Shown piece by piece: positions 12,567 through 24,959 of a stretch of DNA of 64,000 bases. The notes under the pieces were generated by a model. The model saw only the letters and a program-made list of their open reading frames with translations. It was not told the origin of the DNA and did no database searches. Within the stretch, counting starts at the first letter, position 1. Each line of letters starts with the position of its first letter. A program made the position numbers and the translations under genes. The DNA is from Pestalotiopsis fici W106-1 (Eukaryota > Ascomycota > Sordariomycetes > Amphisphaeriales > Sporocadaceae): contig NW_006917093.1 in assembly GCF_000516985.1 (NCBI RefSeq), positions 3,906,001-3,970,000 of the forward strand, in the 5' to 3' direction.

Positions 12567-13918
12567 CCGTACTCGGTAGTGGCAATGGGTTTGTTACGGG
12601 CGTGCTAACCAGGCCGCAGAGCATTCTCAAGGGGACTAATAGTTCCAACCACCCCATTGGGAAATGAAAGTCAAGAGTAAAAAGTTGGAACTGCTGTATA
12701 TTACCCCTCCATGATCATCACTCTCCCACTGTTCATAAGGCTTCATTTGATTTCGGCCATTCTAGAAGGACACGGCACTGCGTCAAGGAGTTGGTGCGTT
12801 GGGTTTCCCGGCGAAGGAAAAAAGTTTTCATGACTTTCGACCGAGTATACACGCCCAACGGGGCAGCTCTCACGAGGCGCATTTCTTTTTGCATTTGCAT
12901 ACCCAGGGGACAAGCAGACATCTTTCGGTCAATCATGAACGTTGCGGTACACCCCTCATTCCTCAATTGAGGCAGGGTCATCCGCGGTTTGTCTGACATC
13001 CCTGGATGCTCGACATTCTACTCATGGAGTTTTGTGGAGGCAGAAATATTGGTTCATTTAAGGGTCGGAAAACAAAGGGTTCTGTGGAGGCTGACAGACT
13101 TGCCCTTGAGGGTCATGTCCCAAGTCTCAATAATAGACCACGTGTTTTTTGTTTTTGAGAAAGGGTGGCCACATTCAGCATACGATACACACGCGAAGCA
13201 CGGATTTTCTGGTGGCCATGAGTCACGAATGCGATAGTTATTTAGTTGCATTGAGTTTACGTTTACAAAAAGAAAACTGTCTAAAACTTTCTTATGCGTG
13301 GTCATGGTGTAACCCCTATACAATTAGGGGACATTGTGAGATGATGGTAAAGAAAAGAAGAGAAAAGAAGCGTGGACCTGGTTTGCAACAGGTGTGCTTT
13401 GATCATTTACAATATGATGGATGCACTGTTTTGAAGTTGTACGGAGAGAAAAGATTTACGCTGCCAGCCAGCGGCGCATTATTTAGTTTGCAGTTTTAAG
13501 ATGCATTTATTTTATTCTCCGAGAACCTGGTCGTAAGGGTAAGAAGGGGGGTAAAAAAAACAAGCTTTTTGTTGCATCTGTAAGTCATCAGTGCCAACTA
13601 GTTTAGTTTGACTACTACGGTTGTGCAACCCTCGCCACGAGGCGAAAGTGTTTGCGACCAGCGCCGGTTCAAAATTTTACACTATTTTGTCCATCTTGCT
13701 AGGGTCAGGCGATCCGGTGCTGGGTTAGGTGTTTATAGGTCGGGAGGGTGAGACATACCTACTGGGGTGCGCCCGATGCCAAGAAGATGGAAGGATAAGA
13801 AGAACACAAAGAAAAGACAAGGGAATAAGAGAGGTCAGAGGTTTCTGTTGAATGCTTGACTGGGATCTTTGGTTAGAGCCATGCTGTGTAACAACACCAT
13901 CTTTTGGGAGGGGTGAGC

Positions 13919-13941
13919 TTTTTTTTTTTTTTTTTTTTTTT
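13919..13941. repeat. T23 homopolymer
   Basis: Uninterrupted run of 23 T in the intergenic region. Confidence 0.95.
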
Positions 13942-15113
13942 GGTCCTCCCTCCAACTCCTACATTAGTCACCTCCATGTGTGATGAGATGCATACCTTGC
14001 ATAACGCAAAGGGAAAGGATCTTGACTGGGATTCTTAGCAACCTTTGAACACTTGTGCATTTTTCGCGTTTTGCCCCTCTTTGGCTTGGTTGTCGGTATT
14101 TTGGAGGTAAGGGAGGGCGGCATGGATTAATTCACGGCATGCAATAGAGGACTGGTGGGTGCACTTGGTAATATGGTGGAAATGATGCCCATGGCAACAA
14201 TATGCACAGTACGCTTTCTGTTTGTGGTTGCCATGCAAGGACTTTTCCAATAATATACTCGACAGTAGGTATACAATTTTCCCACACCAAACTCTCTCAA
14301 AAGGGTGGGGATTATATGATCGGCAGCATTATTTCTATGGTGCTCAGATGCTAAACAATCCATGGCTGCATCTGAAAATGCATCGTCGCTGACCTATGGC
14401 ATTTTGCTTGAATTCTTGATGCTTTTCAGTGCAACAATTGCAGGTACAAACACACAAAATATGGGTGTTGTGTGCAGTTTCATTCCATTGTTGGTTCTCC
14501 CCTGGCCTACATACAGTACCGTATTGTCGGGTTTACTCCATTGTACTACCATGTTTGGTACGTATGGATGATGCACTCGAACTAAGGCGACCCATGATGC
14601 GACCCGCGCATCTGGGTTGTTCAAGGGTTCAGTCGTACTAGCGAGGGATTCTAATCTAGGATCTCGACATGGCGCCTATCCAGTTAGCAATATGTGCTTG
14701 TATATTGTGATTTTTCCCGTTGCGTCTAACCTATGCGTGCTAGTACAGGATTGGGGGCCAGATTTCATTTAAAAAAAAAAGGAATCCTTGGGCTTGTCGT
14801 TCTAAAATAGACCCGCCCCCCGGATCACAGCCTTGTTTGGTTCCATGTCTTTTCTTGGGAAACCGGCCGGTGCTTGTTCTTGTTTGGTCCCCGGGGCCGG
14901 TTGAATTCTTATTTATGGTCCGAAGTCCCTAAAAAGATGATTCCTTCCATTTGGGCTTCTCCCAAGGCTTCGGGACTATAATAGGGTCGCACGCACGCAC
15001 GCACACACCCACCTGCCCTTGGGATGGGACGAAGCGTGTATGCCAACAGCAAGCAAGCGCCGGTCGCGACTTGTATATTGCTAGACACAATCAACGATAC
15101 AAACGCACCCATG

Positions 15114-15133
15114 CCCCCCCCCCCCCCCCCCCC
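15114..15133. repeat. C20 homopolymer
   Basis: Uninterrupted run of 20 C. G/C homopolymers of this length are rarer than A/T runs, and the opposite strand would be G20, able to form G-quadruplexes. Confidence 0.95.
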
Positions 15134-17654
15134 TCCAGCAAATCATATTAGCAAGGAGGGATACACAATAACATCATTCCCGTCGACCCGCCCCGCCTGC
15201 TCGGTCCCGTCATCACGGGCTTCCAAGGTTGTTATTTAGGTGGCCAGGAGGTGCCCCGTCGGCGCCCCGTCGGGCGCAGCAATGTTAAATAGGATTCTAG
15301 CTCCCTATCCAAGAAACAACGACAAACCTGTTTTGCACTCCTGCTTGGTTTGATCTGTGGCTGCACTCTGCCCAAATCACTGCTCGATCCTATTGTGAAC
15401 GGGAGGCTGTATGCACACAGGATCAGAGAGAGCCCCAGGAGGCAGTCGACCTGCCTACATTCCCATCCCTTCTTCGGGATATCATACTGACATTGCAAGG
15501 GGGGGGGGAAAGTCAACAATATGGGTTGCTGCAGTTGTGGGGATTCGTTCAATCATGGCTCCAGGGCAAATCAAATCAACCGCAACGGAATCGTAATGGT
15601 TTCAAAACTTGTGTACATTTCGGTAGACAAACCCAATCGAGAGAAAAACACGATGGCGCCCGTGTGAGGCTAATAGTATTCACTTAATACCCCATGAGCA
15701 GGGGGGGTTTGATGGGAGGGTATCTATCACCTAGTCGATATACCGGCACGGAATAAGACTAGCATTGATCTTGGGAGCCTATATTTCTGTACGCAGTTAG
15801 TTTGCTCGTCCTTTTTTTTTTCTTTTTCTCTTTTCCCCCTTTGGTGAAGCTCATTAACATGGATTCTATTATAGGGGAGGGATTGCCCAAAATGCACGAA
15901 TCCCTACCTTGTTCCTTTTTTTTTTTTCCCCCCTTATGCCGTCTTTGTGTTAGGCGCATCCATTTGGCACTCGACCTGCTTTCAACCTTCTGTGCATCTA
16001 CTAGAAGACTACTGGTTCCATCCTAGTATGGACAATGAGAGGAAAGGATGGGGAACATATCAAGACTAGGCGCAGTTCCTTTTTCGTCGCGTGCCGCCAT
16101 GTATTTATTTATTTATTAATGCCCCTCTGAAAAAAAGAGTTGCGGCTGCAGTGTGCACAAACAAGTATAACAGATAGTAGTGCACGCTCAATCTCCGCAC
16201 CAGGAAAGAAGATGATGCACAAGTGTATCAAGTTGATTACCTATCAGGCCGAATTCCTCGGTCGGAACCAAGAATCAATACTACCAATGAAATGAAATGT
16301 TTTTGTGCAACATGGTCTTTTGATCAAGGCAAGCAGATATCATTTCTGGCAGGTTAGGTAATAGTAGTCACCCAGTCAGTCATATTTATAGCATCCGTCT
16401 CCAGCTTCCGATTCTAGTCATCCCATGGATGCATCGTCAAGGCGGCACGATCATGTTGGGACAATTTATACCAGCCAATAAATAGGTAGCGGTTCCGAAC
16501 TTCACTGCAGCGAGACGCTCAAAGAGATAAAGGTAAAAATCACAGGTATGCGTAATGGCTTATGCACTCACTCATCATTTGACCACCCCGGACAGGGGAG
16601 CCTCGTGTACCACAAGGTGACATGGCATACAGGCGATGCCCGGAAGACTCACTCCTCTTTCGCACGTAGCATTTGCCCCCAAGACACGATACAGCGCTTG
16701 ATCGGCATCTGAACGCGAGCATTGGCGGATGGAAAATGTATCATCGCTTTAGTTTTCTTTGAATAAATGCAGTGTGTCGCATCATAGAGAAGAACACACT
16801 GCTGCGCCGTTCTAATATGTAGTGCCAGTCGAGTTGGACAGATGCGCGGCACTCTACCTTAGGCCAATATGAAAAGAGAGGAATAAATTGACTAGATACA
16901 CAATACCTCCATATATTTATTCTCTCGTGCGGGAGAGAGAAAAAAAAAAGAAAAGAGGCACGGCATAACATAGATGAGACGCGTTTATTTTGCATAAGAT
17001 TGTTTTCAATATTACAACAAAACATTAATTTGCGGCACGGTAAAACAGGCGAAAGAAAAAGAAAGAAAGAGACAAGTGCGATGCGATACGATGACGTAGC
17101 GGGGGGAACTGCGACGGTCGCCTGTAGCGACTTTTTACAGAGGAAGGACCCTGAAAATCAGTCTCCCACCCCAGCCAGCCAAGATTTGGTTGGATTTCCA
17201 AGGCCCAGGCACGATAATACATGGACAGACCAAGATAAGATATGTCTGATTCAGATTAATGTCCTGCCCTGATTTTCTTTCCCCCTTTCCTTTCGCTGTC
17301 TTTTTTGACCTTGTTTGAAAGGAAACGAGCAGAATAGCGGCATATGATGAACCTCCCTTGCACTCCTTGAATTTCGGAATCCATCGCTCGCTTTATTCCA
17401 ACCCAAGTGGTGCAGACACAGGCACAGTTGGTCCTTTCACTCGCTTAATCGGGCCTCTGCTCATATCCCCCCGAGCTGTTGTTCTGGGACTCTGTTGTCA
17501 AACTGTTTCGAGCTGGAACAACCGAAAAAAAAATTACCTCGCAGCGCAGTTCAGAACCTTCTTTCCAAGGGCACCCAGACAGAGTTGTACGGAATCAACA
17601 GGACACTTGTAGGCCGTTGCTACAGAACCTCCTGGAAGAACAAGAAGAAGCAGG

Positions 17655-17677
17655 AAAAAAAAAAAAAAAAAAAAAAA
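17655..17677. repeat. A23 homopolymer
   Basis: Uninterrupted run of 23 A about 170 bases upstream of the chosen AAR2 start. Confidence 0.95.
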
Positions 17678-17846
17678 GAACTATCCGCCGCCGACTTTCG
17701 TTTCATAGGTTGATTCTCTAAATTACTAGGAGATTCCACTCGAGCTAAACATCTTCTTGATAATATTCCAGGTCCCCGCCCGCTACCTGGAAGAAGCATT
17801 TGCATACTACCTTACATACCTTAGGGCACTGCTTCCAACGTCCGGG

Positions 17847-19421
17847 ATGGACCCACACCGCCGATCCGCCGATTCTTCAACCTCGTCGCCGTCCAGGTCA
17901 ACCGCATCAACACCTAGACTCGCTACTCAGGACGTGGTTTTGGCGCATACTGACCCTCTGTCAACGCCCAACTTCCGGTCACACAAAGGATCCTTGGACT
18001 CGCCGGGGCTCCTCTCGTTGAAGTCGGTCGACTCCGTCCCTGTCACTGGTGTCTATCCCTTCGGCTCATTGCGCATCAACGAGCCGTCAGAGGACACCGA
18101 CGCCGAAATGGACCACGCCACCCCTCTCACCGTCCCCGACAGAACGCCAGACCCCGTAGAGAAGGACTCGGACATGCTTCAGGGTGGTGACGTGCTCATA
18201 CTTGATGATTTGCCCGCCACCTTTACCGTTGGCTGTGATACCATCTCATTCTCCACGACGCAGCAGTTTCTCGGATTTCGTGATATCCCACCCGGTGCTC
18301 ATTTAATTTGGGTATCACCATTGGAGTCAACCTCCTCTCGCAGCGGCTATTGGATCAGCACTCCGGAGAAGGAGGCCGGCAGCCCGGGCAAGGTCTATGT
18401 CAAGCAATGGGACAAGTTCAACGAAGTGCTTTCTGATCCTGCAAGCCAGGCCGAGGAGCGATTTCAGAGGGAGAGGCTCAGCCAAATCTTTGCAAAACTT
18501 GCCCCATATCAGTTCAAGGCGTCCACCTCGGCTGTTGCGCCTCCAGGTCTTGCTGCCAATGCAGACCCTCTGCCCTCTTTTCTCAGCAGCATCACGATAT
18601 GGCAACAGCTCACTTCGGCCATTGGGCCACGGCTGCTTGATCGCTTGGCCGGCGGGAAGCAGAAGGACGCGTGGGCCGTCAATACTTCTGACCGCATTGC
18701 TGGAGAGACTAGTCTTCCCGAGGAAGCCCACCTCTATCCCACCTCTTCAGCACAGCTGACTTTCTCGTTCCCCATGGACCAGCGGCTTTTTGATCCGGCG
18801 GCCGCGGGCGCAGAGCGCACCCAGCAGGCTCTCGATCCATCATCGTGGGTGCTCTCGCGTATTGAAGAAGAGGACACACTGCTTGGCGAGGTCCAGTTCG
18901 CCTTTCTGACTGGCATGCATCTGGGCAACTACTCGTGCCTTGAGCAGTGGTGGTACTACACGACCATGATCATCTTCCGGTCATACCGGCTTTCTATTGA
19001 CCGGCCAGCTCTCGTGCTGCGGTTGATACAGACAGTGCACGCGCAGCTGGTTTACAACGAGCGGTACCTGGAGGGCGCATCGATTCTAGACTCGGCTCCC
19101 GAGCAGGCCCGGCGGCTGCAGCGGGCGCTTACGGTGTACAAGTCGCGCCTGAATGAGCAGCTTCTGTCACTAGGAGAGAGGTGTACGTCGGAGCAAGGCG
19201 CCGTGGGCGAGGCATTTTCGGCGCTCGAGAGCTGGTTGTGGCGTCTTGGCTGGGACCTCCGCGGTGATTACGTCCGAAGTGGAAAAGTAATGCTCGAGGA
19301 TGGTGAGGTCATTGACGCCGAGCTCTCCGATTTCGAAAGCGAAGATGAGCGGGGCGAGTTTGCTGCCGTTGTCGTCGATGTGGATGAGAATGGTCGGCCT
19401 ACTGACTTTGTTTCCGTCTGA
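17847..19421 (+). CDS. aar2: A1 cistron-splicing factor AAR2
   Basis: Single exon, 524 residues from the chosen ATG (Met-Asp-Pro-His). The frame stays open upstream to 17757, where another start would add 30 residues. I preferred the internal Met because the upstream part looks like leader preceded by an intron-like acceptor. After a disordered Ser/Pro-rich N-terminus comes the AAR2 signature: a strand-rich segment DVLILDDLPATFTVGCD, then FLGFRDIPPGAHLIWVSP and a WISTPEKE strand. The C-terminal half is helical (LGEVQFAFLTGMHLGNYSC...W) and ends in an acidic tail. AAR2 binds Prp8 in the cytoplasm and delays Brr2 binding during U5 snRNP maturation (family knowledge). It converges with the membrane protein locus downstream. 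Confidence 0.9.
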   Translation: MDPHRRSADSSTSSPSRSTASTPRLATQDVVLAHTDPLSTPNFRSHKGSLDSPGLLSLKSVDSVPVTGVYPFGSLRINEPSEDTDAEMDHATPLTVPDRTPDPVEKDSDMLQGGDVLILDDLPATFTVGCDTISFSTTQQFLGFRDIPPGAHLIWVSPLESTSSRSGYWISTPEKEAGSPGKVYVKQWDKFNEVLSDPASQAEERFQRERLSQIFAKLAPYQFKASTSAVAPPGLAANADPLPSFLSSITIWQQLTSAIGPRLLDRLAGGKQKDAWAVNTSDRIAGETSLPEEAHLYPTSSAQLTFSFPMDQRLFDPAAAGAERTQQALDPSSWVLSRIEEEDTLLGEVQFAFLTGMHLGNYSCLEQWWYYTTMIIFRSYRLSIDRPALVLRLIQTVHAQLVYNERYLEGASILDSAPEQARRLQRALTVYKSRLNEQLLSLGERCTSEQGAVGEAFSALESWLWRLGWDLRGDYVRSGKVMLEDGEVIDAELSDFESEDERGEFAAVVVDVDENGRPTDFVSV

Positions 19422-20672
19422 GCAGGAAAGAAAAACTAAATAGGAGAGCGGCCGCCACATTTTGACAACATGCCATAGTTGGTGCGGCCGTCATCATCTC
19501 CATCTTATCACGAACAACCTTCTGTCCTTTCAGTGGAATGATCAAGATGAAGCAAGTGGCTTTGTGGGGACTTTGAAATAATTTTACCTTGCCTCTTGTC
19601 GCTCATTCTCGGGACGGTTCGGAAGCTGATTTCTTTTGTATGGAAGTGTGCTATTGGGGCAATGTTCATGTTGGGCACTCGTTCTATCTTTTATCAGCGG
19701 TCCAAAATCACGGATCATGTGCTGAGACGCTCCGACAAACAGGGACGCGGTTTGATAAGTTGGAATAATGAAATTTTGCAGTCGAGGTTTTCTTGTTTGG
19801 CTTTTCTCTCTTCTTTCCCTATCCGCATAGCATGGGCGTTCTCTGAAGGGCGGTGGTGTATTGCTTCGTTATCGGTCATAAAAGCCATGAGTAATGAGAA
19901 TATTATTATGATTTTGCAATTGACAGGTCCACTATTGAAAATATGTAATACCGCCTTTGCCCTGGTGGATTGATTACTACTACAAGACACACACTCAATA
20001 TTGGCATCGCCGCCACCAAGATATGACCAAGTATAGACGTCAATATCCTCATGGCACAAAGATAAGGGCTCTGAAATTGATCGGCCAACAATCATTCTCG
20101 AGTCGTGCAAAGTCGACATGACCATCTTTCCACTATCATTGCTTGCGTGGTGGTCTTGCTCACCTGTATGCTTTTTGACTATACCAAAGCTGTCAAACTG
20201 ATGCCATCCCCAAAACGGTCTGCTTCCATGAGGGGAACTCATTGTATATTTAACCATGATTGTTCTTATCGGATTTTCTATACACCATGATAGTCTACAG
20301 TCATGTCATAACTTTCCTCCGCTGAAGTTTCCCGGAGTCCAGAGACAAGAGGTGACCTCCCTAAATGAATCTGACCAAACGCAAACGTTGGGACAAGGCT
20401 TCCATGAGAAATTCAAAGAACAAAGAGCTTATCCCAAGTAGCGCTCAAGCATGCGACCAGCAACGTCCTAATGATCTTGCAAGAAGACGCATGTATAGCG
20501 GTCAGAACAGTGACTTCTCTGTACTCAGTGTTAGCTGTTCATGTCAACAGAAAGGGAGGGGAAGAAACACCAGCATCTCGAGACTGAGGATAAACTGTCT
20601 TACCTGGCTACCAAGATGTGTGAGAGGGAGTCTGTCTACCTTTTCTCATCGTCTTGCAGTTGATTGGGGAGT
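19422..20672. other. Convergent intergenic region
   Basis: Sits between the 3' ends of AAR2 and the minus-strand membrane protein locus. I see no gene; it presumably holds both 3' untranslated regions. Confidence 0.6.
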
Positions 20673-22025
20673 TCAATGGTTATTGTCAATGTCTTCCGGG
20701 GGTCTGCCTGTGCGCCAATTGATCAGAAACCATCCAATCTCGCAAGCAACAGCCACGGAAGCGACGAGAATGACGGGATTCTGCGCGTAGGAACGCAATC
20801 CTGTTGGTCCAGTCTTTGAGGAATTGAAATGCTGGATAACGATTTCTGCAGCTGCCATCGACGTCAAGGAAAATACACTGTTGACGAGGAAATAAAGATT
20901 GGTTGTGCTGCGCCGTCTGTACCACCATGCAGCTCCTGCCCATTTCGCAAGGGTCTGATCCCACAAGTCTTTTCGACCAAGTCTTCGCTACCGGCCTGGT
21001 TTGTTCTGGGCCTCACTCAGGAGCGAGTTGATGGACTGTCGCTGTCGGCGCAATTCCTGACGGCGTTGTCCATCAGAGGCGTCATCTTCATCTTGAGGAG
21101 CTGGCGAACCAGTACCGCGAATGTCCATTTCATTCCAGAGGGCATTGCCGTCTCCAGGGGTAATACGCTCCGATCGCAAATATTTCTGCACTGGATGAAG
21201 TCCCTTACATGCCTGGAAGTCGCCAGTGTTTTTGAGTCCGAAAACGACGTTCTGGATAAAGTTGAGACATCGAAATGCATAATACAACCAGACTGCGGCC
21301 ACTTCTACAGGTCTTCCGTGGGAGCAGTTGCTCAGCCATGCCCACCAAAAGAGTCGAAAGCACCGGCAGCGGTGACCCGACCTAAACTCGCCTCGAGTGA
21401 AGAGGCCAATGAGCAACCCTAGGAGTATCAACCCGAACCCTTGTCCTGCTAGGGCAGCTTTTGTGAACCAACGCATTCCCAGGGGTTTCTTCATGTAAAT
21501 CGGAGTAGCCGCAGCTAGGTTCATTGCATCGAGAAGCATGATCCCAACGGCAATGTCGGCAGGAGACGGTTTCGTTTGCTCAGGGTCGTGCTCTCTGGGG
21601 GTCGGCTTGATCGCCTGGACCACCAGAGCAATCCCATAGTACATTTGTACAAGGAGCAACACGACACCAATGATGGCGCCGTGTGTGAGCCATGTCTCGA
21701 AGAAGCCGATGAATGCCATCAATGCAGCAGTTATCACCATCATCCAGATAGCGGCGCGAATGAGGAGTCCTCCCACGTCCTTGTTGATGTCCACATGGCA
21801 AGCCAGATTCATGCCCCGCTGCGTTGCCCCCAGACCGACCCAGCAGCCCACGGCAAGGCAGGCGCACAAAAAGGCAATGGCTGTTGCAATTCTGTCGAAA
21901 CGTTTCAACTGCTAGGTGTAAAGTTTCTGGCGGCTAAAGTGCCAGTACAACTCGTATGATAGGAAACCGAGCTGAGAGAGTACGAGGATGAGGAGAAACG
22001 AGAACCTTGGCCACGAGTCCAGCAT
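20673..22025 (-). pseudogene. Predicted multi-pass membrane protein with two in-frame TAG stops
   Basis: One reading frame runs from an ATG at 22025 to a TGA at 20673 and is broken only by TAG at 21912-21914 and 20988-20990. All parts look membrane-embedded: SFLLILVLSQLGFLSYELYW, RIATAIAFLCACLAVGCWVG, LLIRAAIWMMVITAALMAFIG, IIGVVLLLVQMYYGIALVV, GFGLILLGLLIGLF, WLYYAFRCLNFIQNVVFG, NLYFLVNSVFSLTSM and NPVILVASVAVACEIGWFL, so about eight or nine helices. No family was recognised. The second TAG could sit in a 48-nt intron (GTGAGG at about 21014 to AAAAG), though the acceptor and branch site are weak. For the first TAG I found no good intron. It may be a pseudogene, a spliced gene with non-standard sites, a recoded gene, or a sequence error. 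Confidence 0.5.
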
Positions 22026-22162
22026 TATGACGGCCCGGGCTGGTTGATTTCCTGATAGAACAAGTTGATTTTTTAGCAGGTAGAAATGATCAGGGTTCAA
22101 AAACAGAGATGGAAACACTGTTACTTGAAGACTAGAAAATGATGATTGAGTCGTAAACAAAC

Positions 22163-22198
22163 TGTGATCTGTCTTGTGATCTGTCTTGTGATCTGATA
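22163..22198. repeat. 12-bp tandem repeat, three copies
   Basis: Two exact copies of TGTGATCTGTCT and a third imperfect one lie in tandem upstream of the membrane protein locus, perhaps in its 5' leader. Confidence 0.85.
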
Positions 22199-23326
22199 TT
22201 GTTTTGGGTGGAGAAGAAAGAGGGAGACAGTCCAAAGTCTCCTGATAGATGTAAACAGAGGTGCATTCTCCCATCGCTCATTCCTAGGCAAGTAAGTTTC
22301 ATAATTGGTCGAAACTCACGGCAAGGAGAATGGGCCAATGAAGCCATTGCAACTTCTCTTTGTAAGTTGTGGTCATCACACATTCGATCCTTCCCTTTTT
22401 CTTCTCTCCTGCCACATAGAGAACAGGCACGAAGAGGTCGAGTATCCTGCCACATGGAGTGGTACGTCACGCTGATTAGATGAACAGGCTTCTCAGCGGT
22501 GCAGAGAAAGAACATTGAATCTCCTACCGGGCTTATACAGTCATTACTATGGCAGACTCGACACTTTGATGTCCGTGAACACATGGTTGAGGTGTGTCGT
22601 AAATGCGATGAACTCAAAAGGTCTAATACGTCTTCCTTGTGAATGGGAAGTCCATGGTTGGTCAGCAAGCCCAATCACTTGCTGCTTTATAAGTGGGCTG
22701 CACAAAGCGCCAGGTGAAGGTGTGCCGGGCTGCTATTTATGAATCTGCGACCAGTATCTGCGGGCTTTTGATTGTCCAGCTGTGAGAGTCGTGACCAAGG
22801 CTTTAATGTGTTTAATATCAGCGTCCAGAAACAAGAATATCACATGGGAAATGACAATAGATGGGGGGGAGTTCTGTTCTAGGCCGGCAGTCTCCCGCAT
22901 AGACCTAGTACTGGCATGACATGGCATACTTGTCACCAAGATGGAAGACCTCGACGTGGTAGAATTCTTGACGTTTCATTCGCCTATTCCCTTACAACCC
23001 AGGCAGAGAGCAGCCCTGCCATGCAAATGCATAGATGATCAGAGGGCATTCACAAAGCCCTTTTCATGTGTGGGATCCTCTTTTGTTTTGTTTTTGACTC
23101 CATTGAGACCAAACGTGAAAAAGTAGCCGTCCGTTGTCCACTCCAGAGCCTTTAATAAAAAGAACACCCTGTTCGTCGTCCCTTCATCACGTCCAGCACG
23201 ACCAGAAATCCATCCAGCACGGTTCCCTTTTAGCCGGCAGACAGACCGGTCGCCTGTGTCCATCCATCCCCAGCAGACGCCAAAATGCAATGCAAATGCA
23301 CCAGCGACACCAAGAAGCACAACCGC
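22199..23326. other. Intergenic region between two minus-strand genes
   Basis: I see no gene. The left part should contain the promoter of the membrane protein locus and the right end the 3' UTR of ribosomal protein S16. Confidence 0.6.
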
Positions 23327-24191
23327 TTAACGGTAAGACTTCTGGAATCTGGAGCGGGCACCAGGACCACCGAACTTCTTGGGCTCGCAGCGACGGTTGT
23401 CGGCAACGAGGAGGGTACGGTCGTACTGAGCGAAGGCAGTCTTGAGCGTGTTCTTGGAGTGCTCGTCGACGAACTTCTGGTAGTAGGCAATCAGGGCCTT
23501 GGCGATGGCCTGACGGATGGCGTAGATCTGGGAAGTGTGACCACCACCGGCGACGCGGACACGGATGTCGACACCGGCGAACTTGTCAAGACCGATGACA
23601 AGGAGGGGCTCGTAGACCTATCGGTGCAGTATTCATTAGCACGCACGTTCTTGCGCATCTTGGGGGTAATGTATTGGCGTCGTGGCAGATGTGTTGAAAT
23701 TAGAGTATTTTCATTGGTCCATCATGTGTTCTTGATCATCTTGTTTTGAGAAATGTTGGGGACTGAAATCGGTTCGTTCGTACCTTGAAGCGCAGGATCT
23801 GGGGCTGGACCAGAGAAAGAGGCTGGCCGTTGACCTTGATGAGGCCGGAGCCAGACTGTGATTGAGAGAGATCCGTCAGCAAACTTGTTCCCTTTTCGCC
23901 TGTGATTTCCCTAGACTCCTGTGTTCCATCTCGCTGTTCGCTTTTGGCTTTCTTTCTTTCGTGACGCGATTTCCTCTGTTGGTTCGATTTTGTCGTCTTC
24001 TTCTTGTGAACTCGTCCAAACTGTTGTCCTCCTCGTCCTCCTCTTTCCATCGCGAAATCGTAGCCAAGCCAGCGCCAGCTTTATCCCAATCGTCTATCCT
24101 CCAGGGCGGGCGAGAGACCAACCTTGCAGTGGGCGACAGCGGTGGCCGTCTTCTTCTTGCCGAAGCATTGAACGCTCTGGGTGGGAGCCAT
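23327..24191 (-). CDS. rps16: 40S ribosomal protein S16 (uS9)
   Basis: Three exons on the minus strand: 24123-24191, 23784-23855 and 23327-23617, coding 143 residues, the normal family length. Introns are 267 and 166 nt, among the longest in the window. The protein starts [20 protein letters not shown], continues with [10 protein letters not shown] and [20 protein letters not shown], and ends [15 protein letters not shown], the universal uS9 C-terminus whose tail reaches the ribosomal P site. All junctions keep the frame. It is a structural component of the small subunit. Divergent from SNF8 with a 768-bp shared upstream region. I looked in both introns for C/D-box snoRNA motifs and found none convincing. 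Confidence 0.97.
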
Positions 24192-24959
24192 GGCTGCGAA
24201 TCTGTGGTTGTCGGTCGTGAGGTTGAGGATGTCGCAATCTCAGAACGGTCTCAAAAGGAAAAAGAGGGTCGGCTTGCTTTCGGATTTGCTTGGGTTGAGG
24301 CTGACTTGAGATTTTTCGTAGGGTTTTCAAAATTGTGCCCTCGGAGCTGGCGCTAGACTTGTTCTGGGTGGGGGGAGGTGAAAGTGGTGCCGCGTTGGAA
24401 AAGTGGAGAATTAGCCGGATAATTACCGTTTTCCTTGTCTTGTCTTGCGCTCGTCTTCTTATCGGAGAGACTGGAACTGACCCACTTGGATAAGGGCGCC
24501 TTGGCGCCAGTTGCCGGGTCCGGACGTTTGACATTGGAGAATCAGCGCGGGGAGCATTGATGACAATCTGGATTTACTTTCCATTTGGTACTATCATTAT
24601 ACTCGGGCATGTTTTATTTACAAGGTAAAGCGGGAAAACTGACGGGACTCATGAAATACCCCATCCGTGAGCCAACTCGATGCTTGAGATATATCGAGAC
24701 AGCAATAGAGTGTGCTGATTTGTACAGATTGATTTGCCGGCCCAAGGTAAAAAGGTACATGGTTTACAGTGTACATTACCTCTCTAACCATCTCCTTCCT
24801 AGACCTGTTCTCATATACTGAAGCCTCCGCTACTGCCTTTCCACGCAACCTTTGATGACATACCACTACTTTCTCTACACTGAAAGATTCGCATACCAGA
24901 CTGTGTAAGACGTTACTACATACAAATCTCGAAGAGAGAAGAAACATATTAGATCGATC
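24192..24959. promoter_or_regulatory. Divergent promoter region rps16/snf8
   Basis: The 768 bp between two divergent start codons must hold both promoters. No specific factor site is claimed. Confidence 0.6.

Larger units (their letters stand above)
12567..17846. other. 5.3-kb intergenic region
   Basis: I see no supportable gene. It contains long homopolymers (T23 at 13919-13941, C20 at 15114-15133, A23 at 17655-17677) and short simple repeats such as (CGCA)n near 14988. The right end presumably carries the AAR2 promoter and leader. A possible acceptor-like TTCCAG precedes the AAR2 frame at about 17771, which would fit a 5' UTR intron. Confidence 0.6.

Noticed and set aside
14600..14680. tRNA-like string GGGTTCAGTCG
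   Set aside because: It does not match the B-box consensus at its end, and no acceptor or anticodon stem can be folded around it.
23856..24122. Possible snoRNA host intron in rps16
   Set aside because: No convincing C (RTGATGA) plus D (CTGA) box pair was found on the transcribed strand; the length alone is not evidence.
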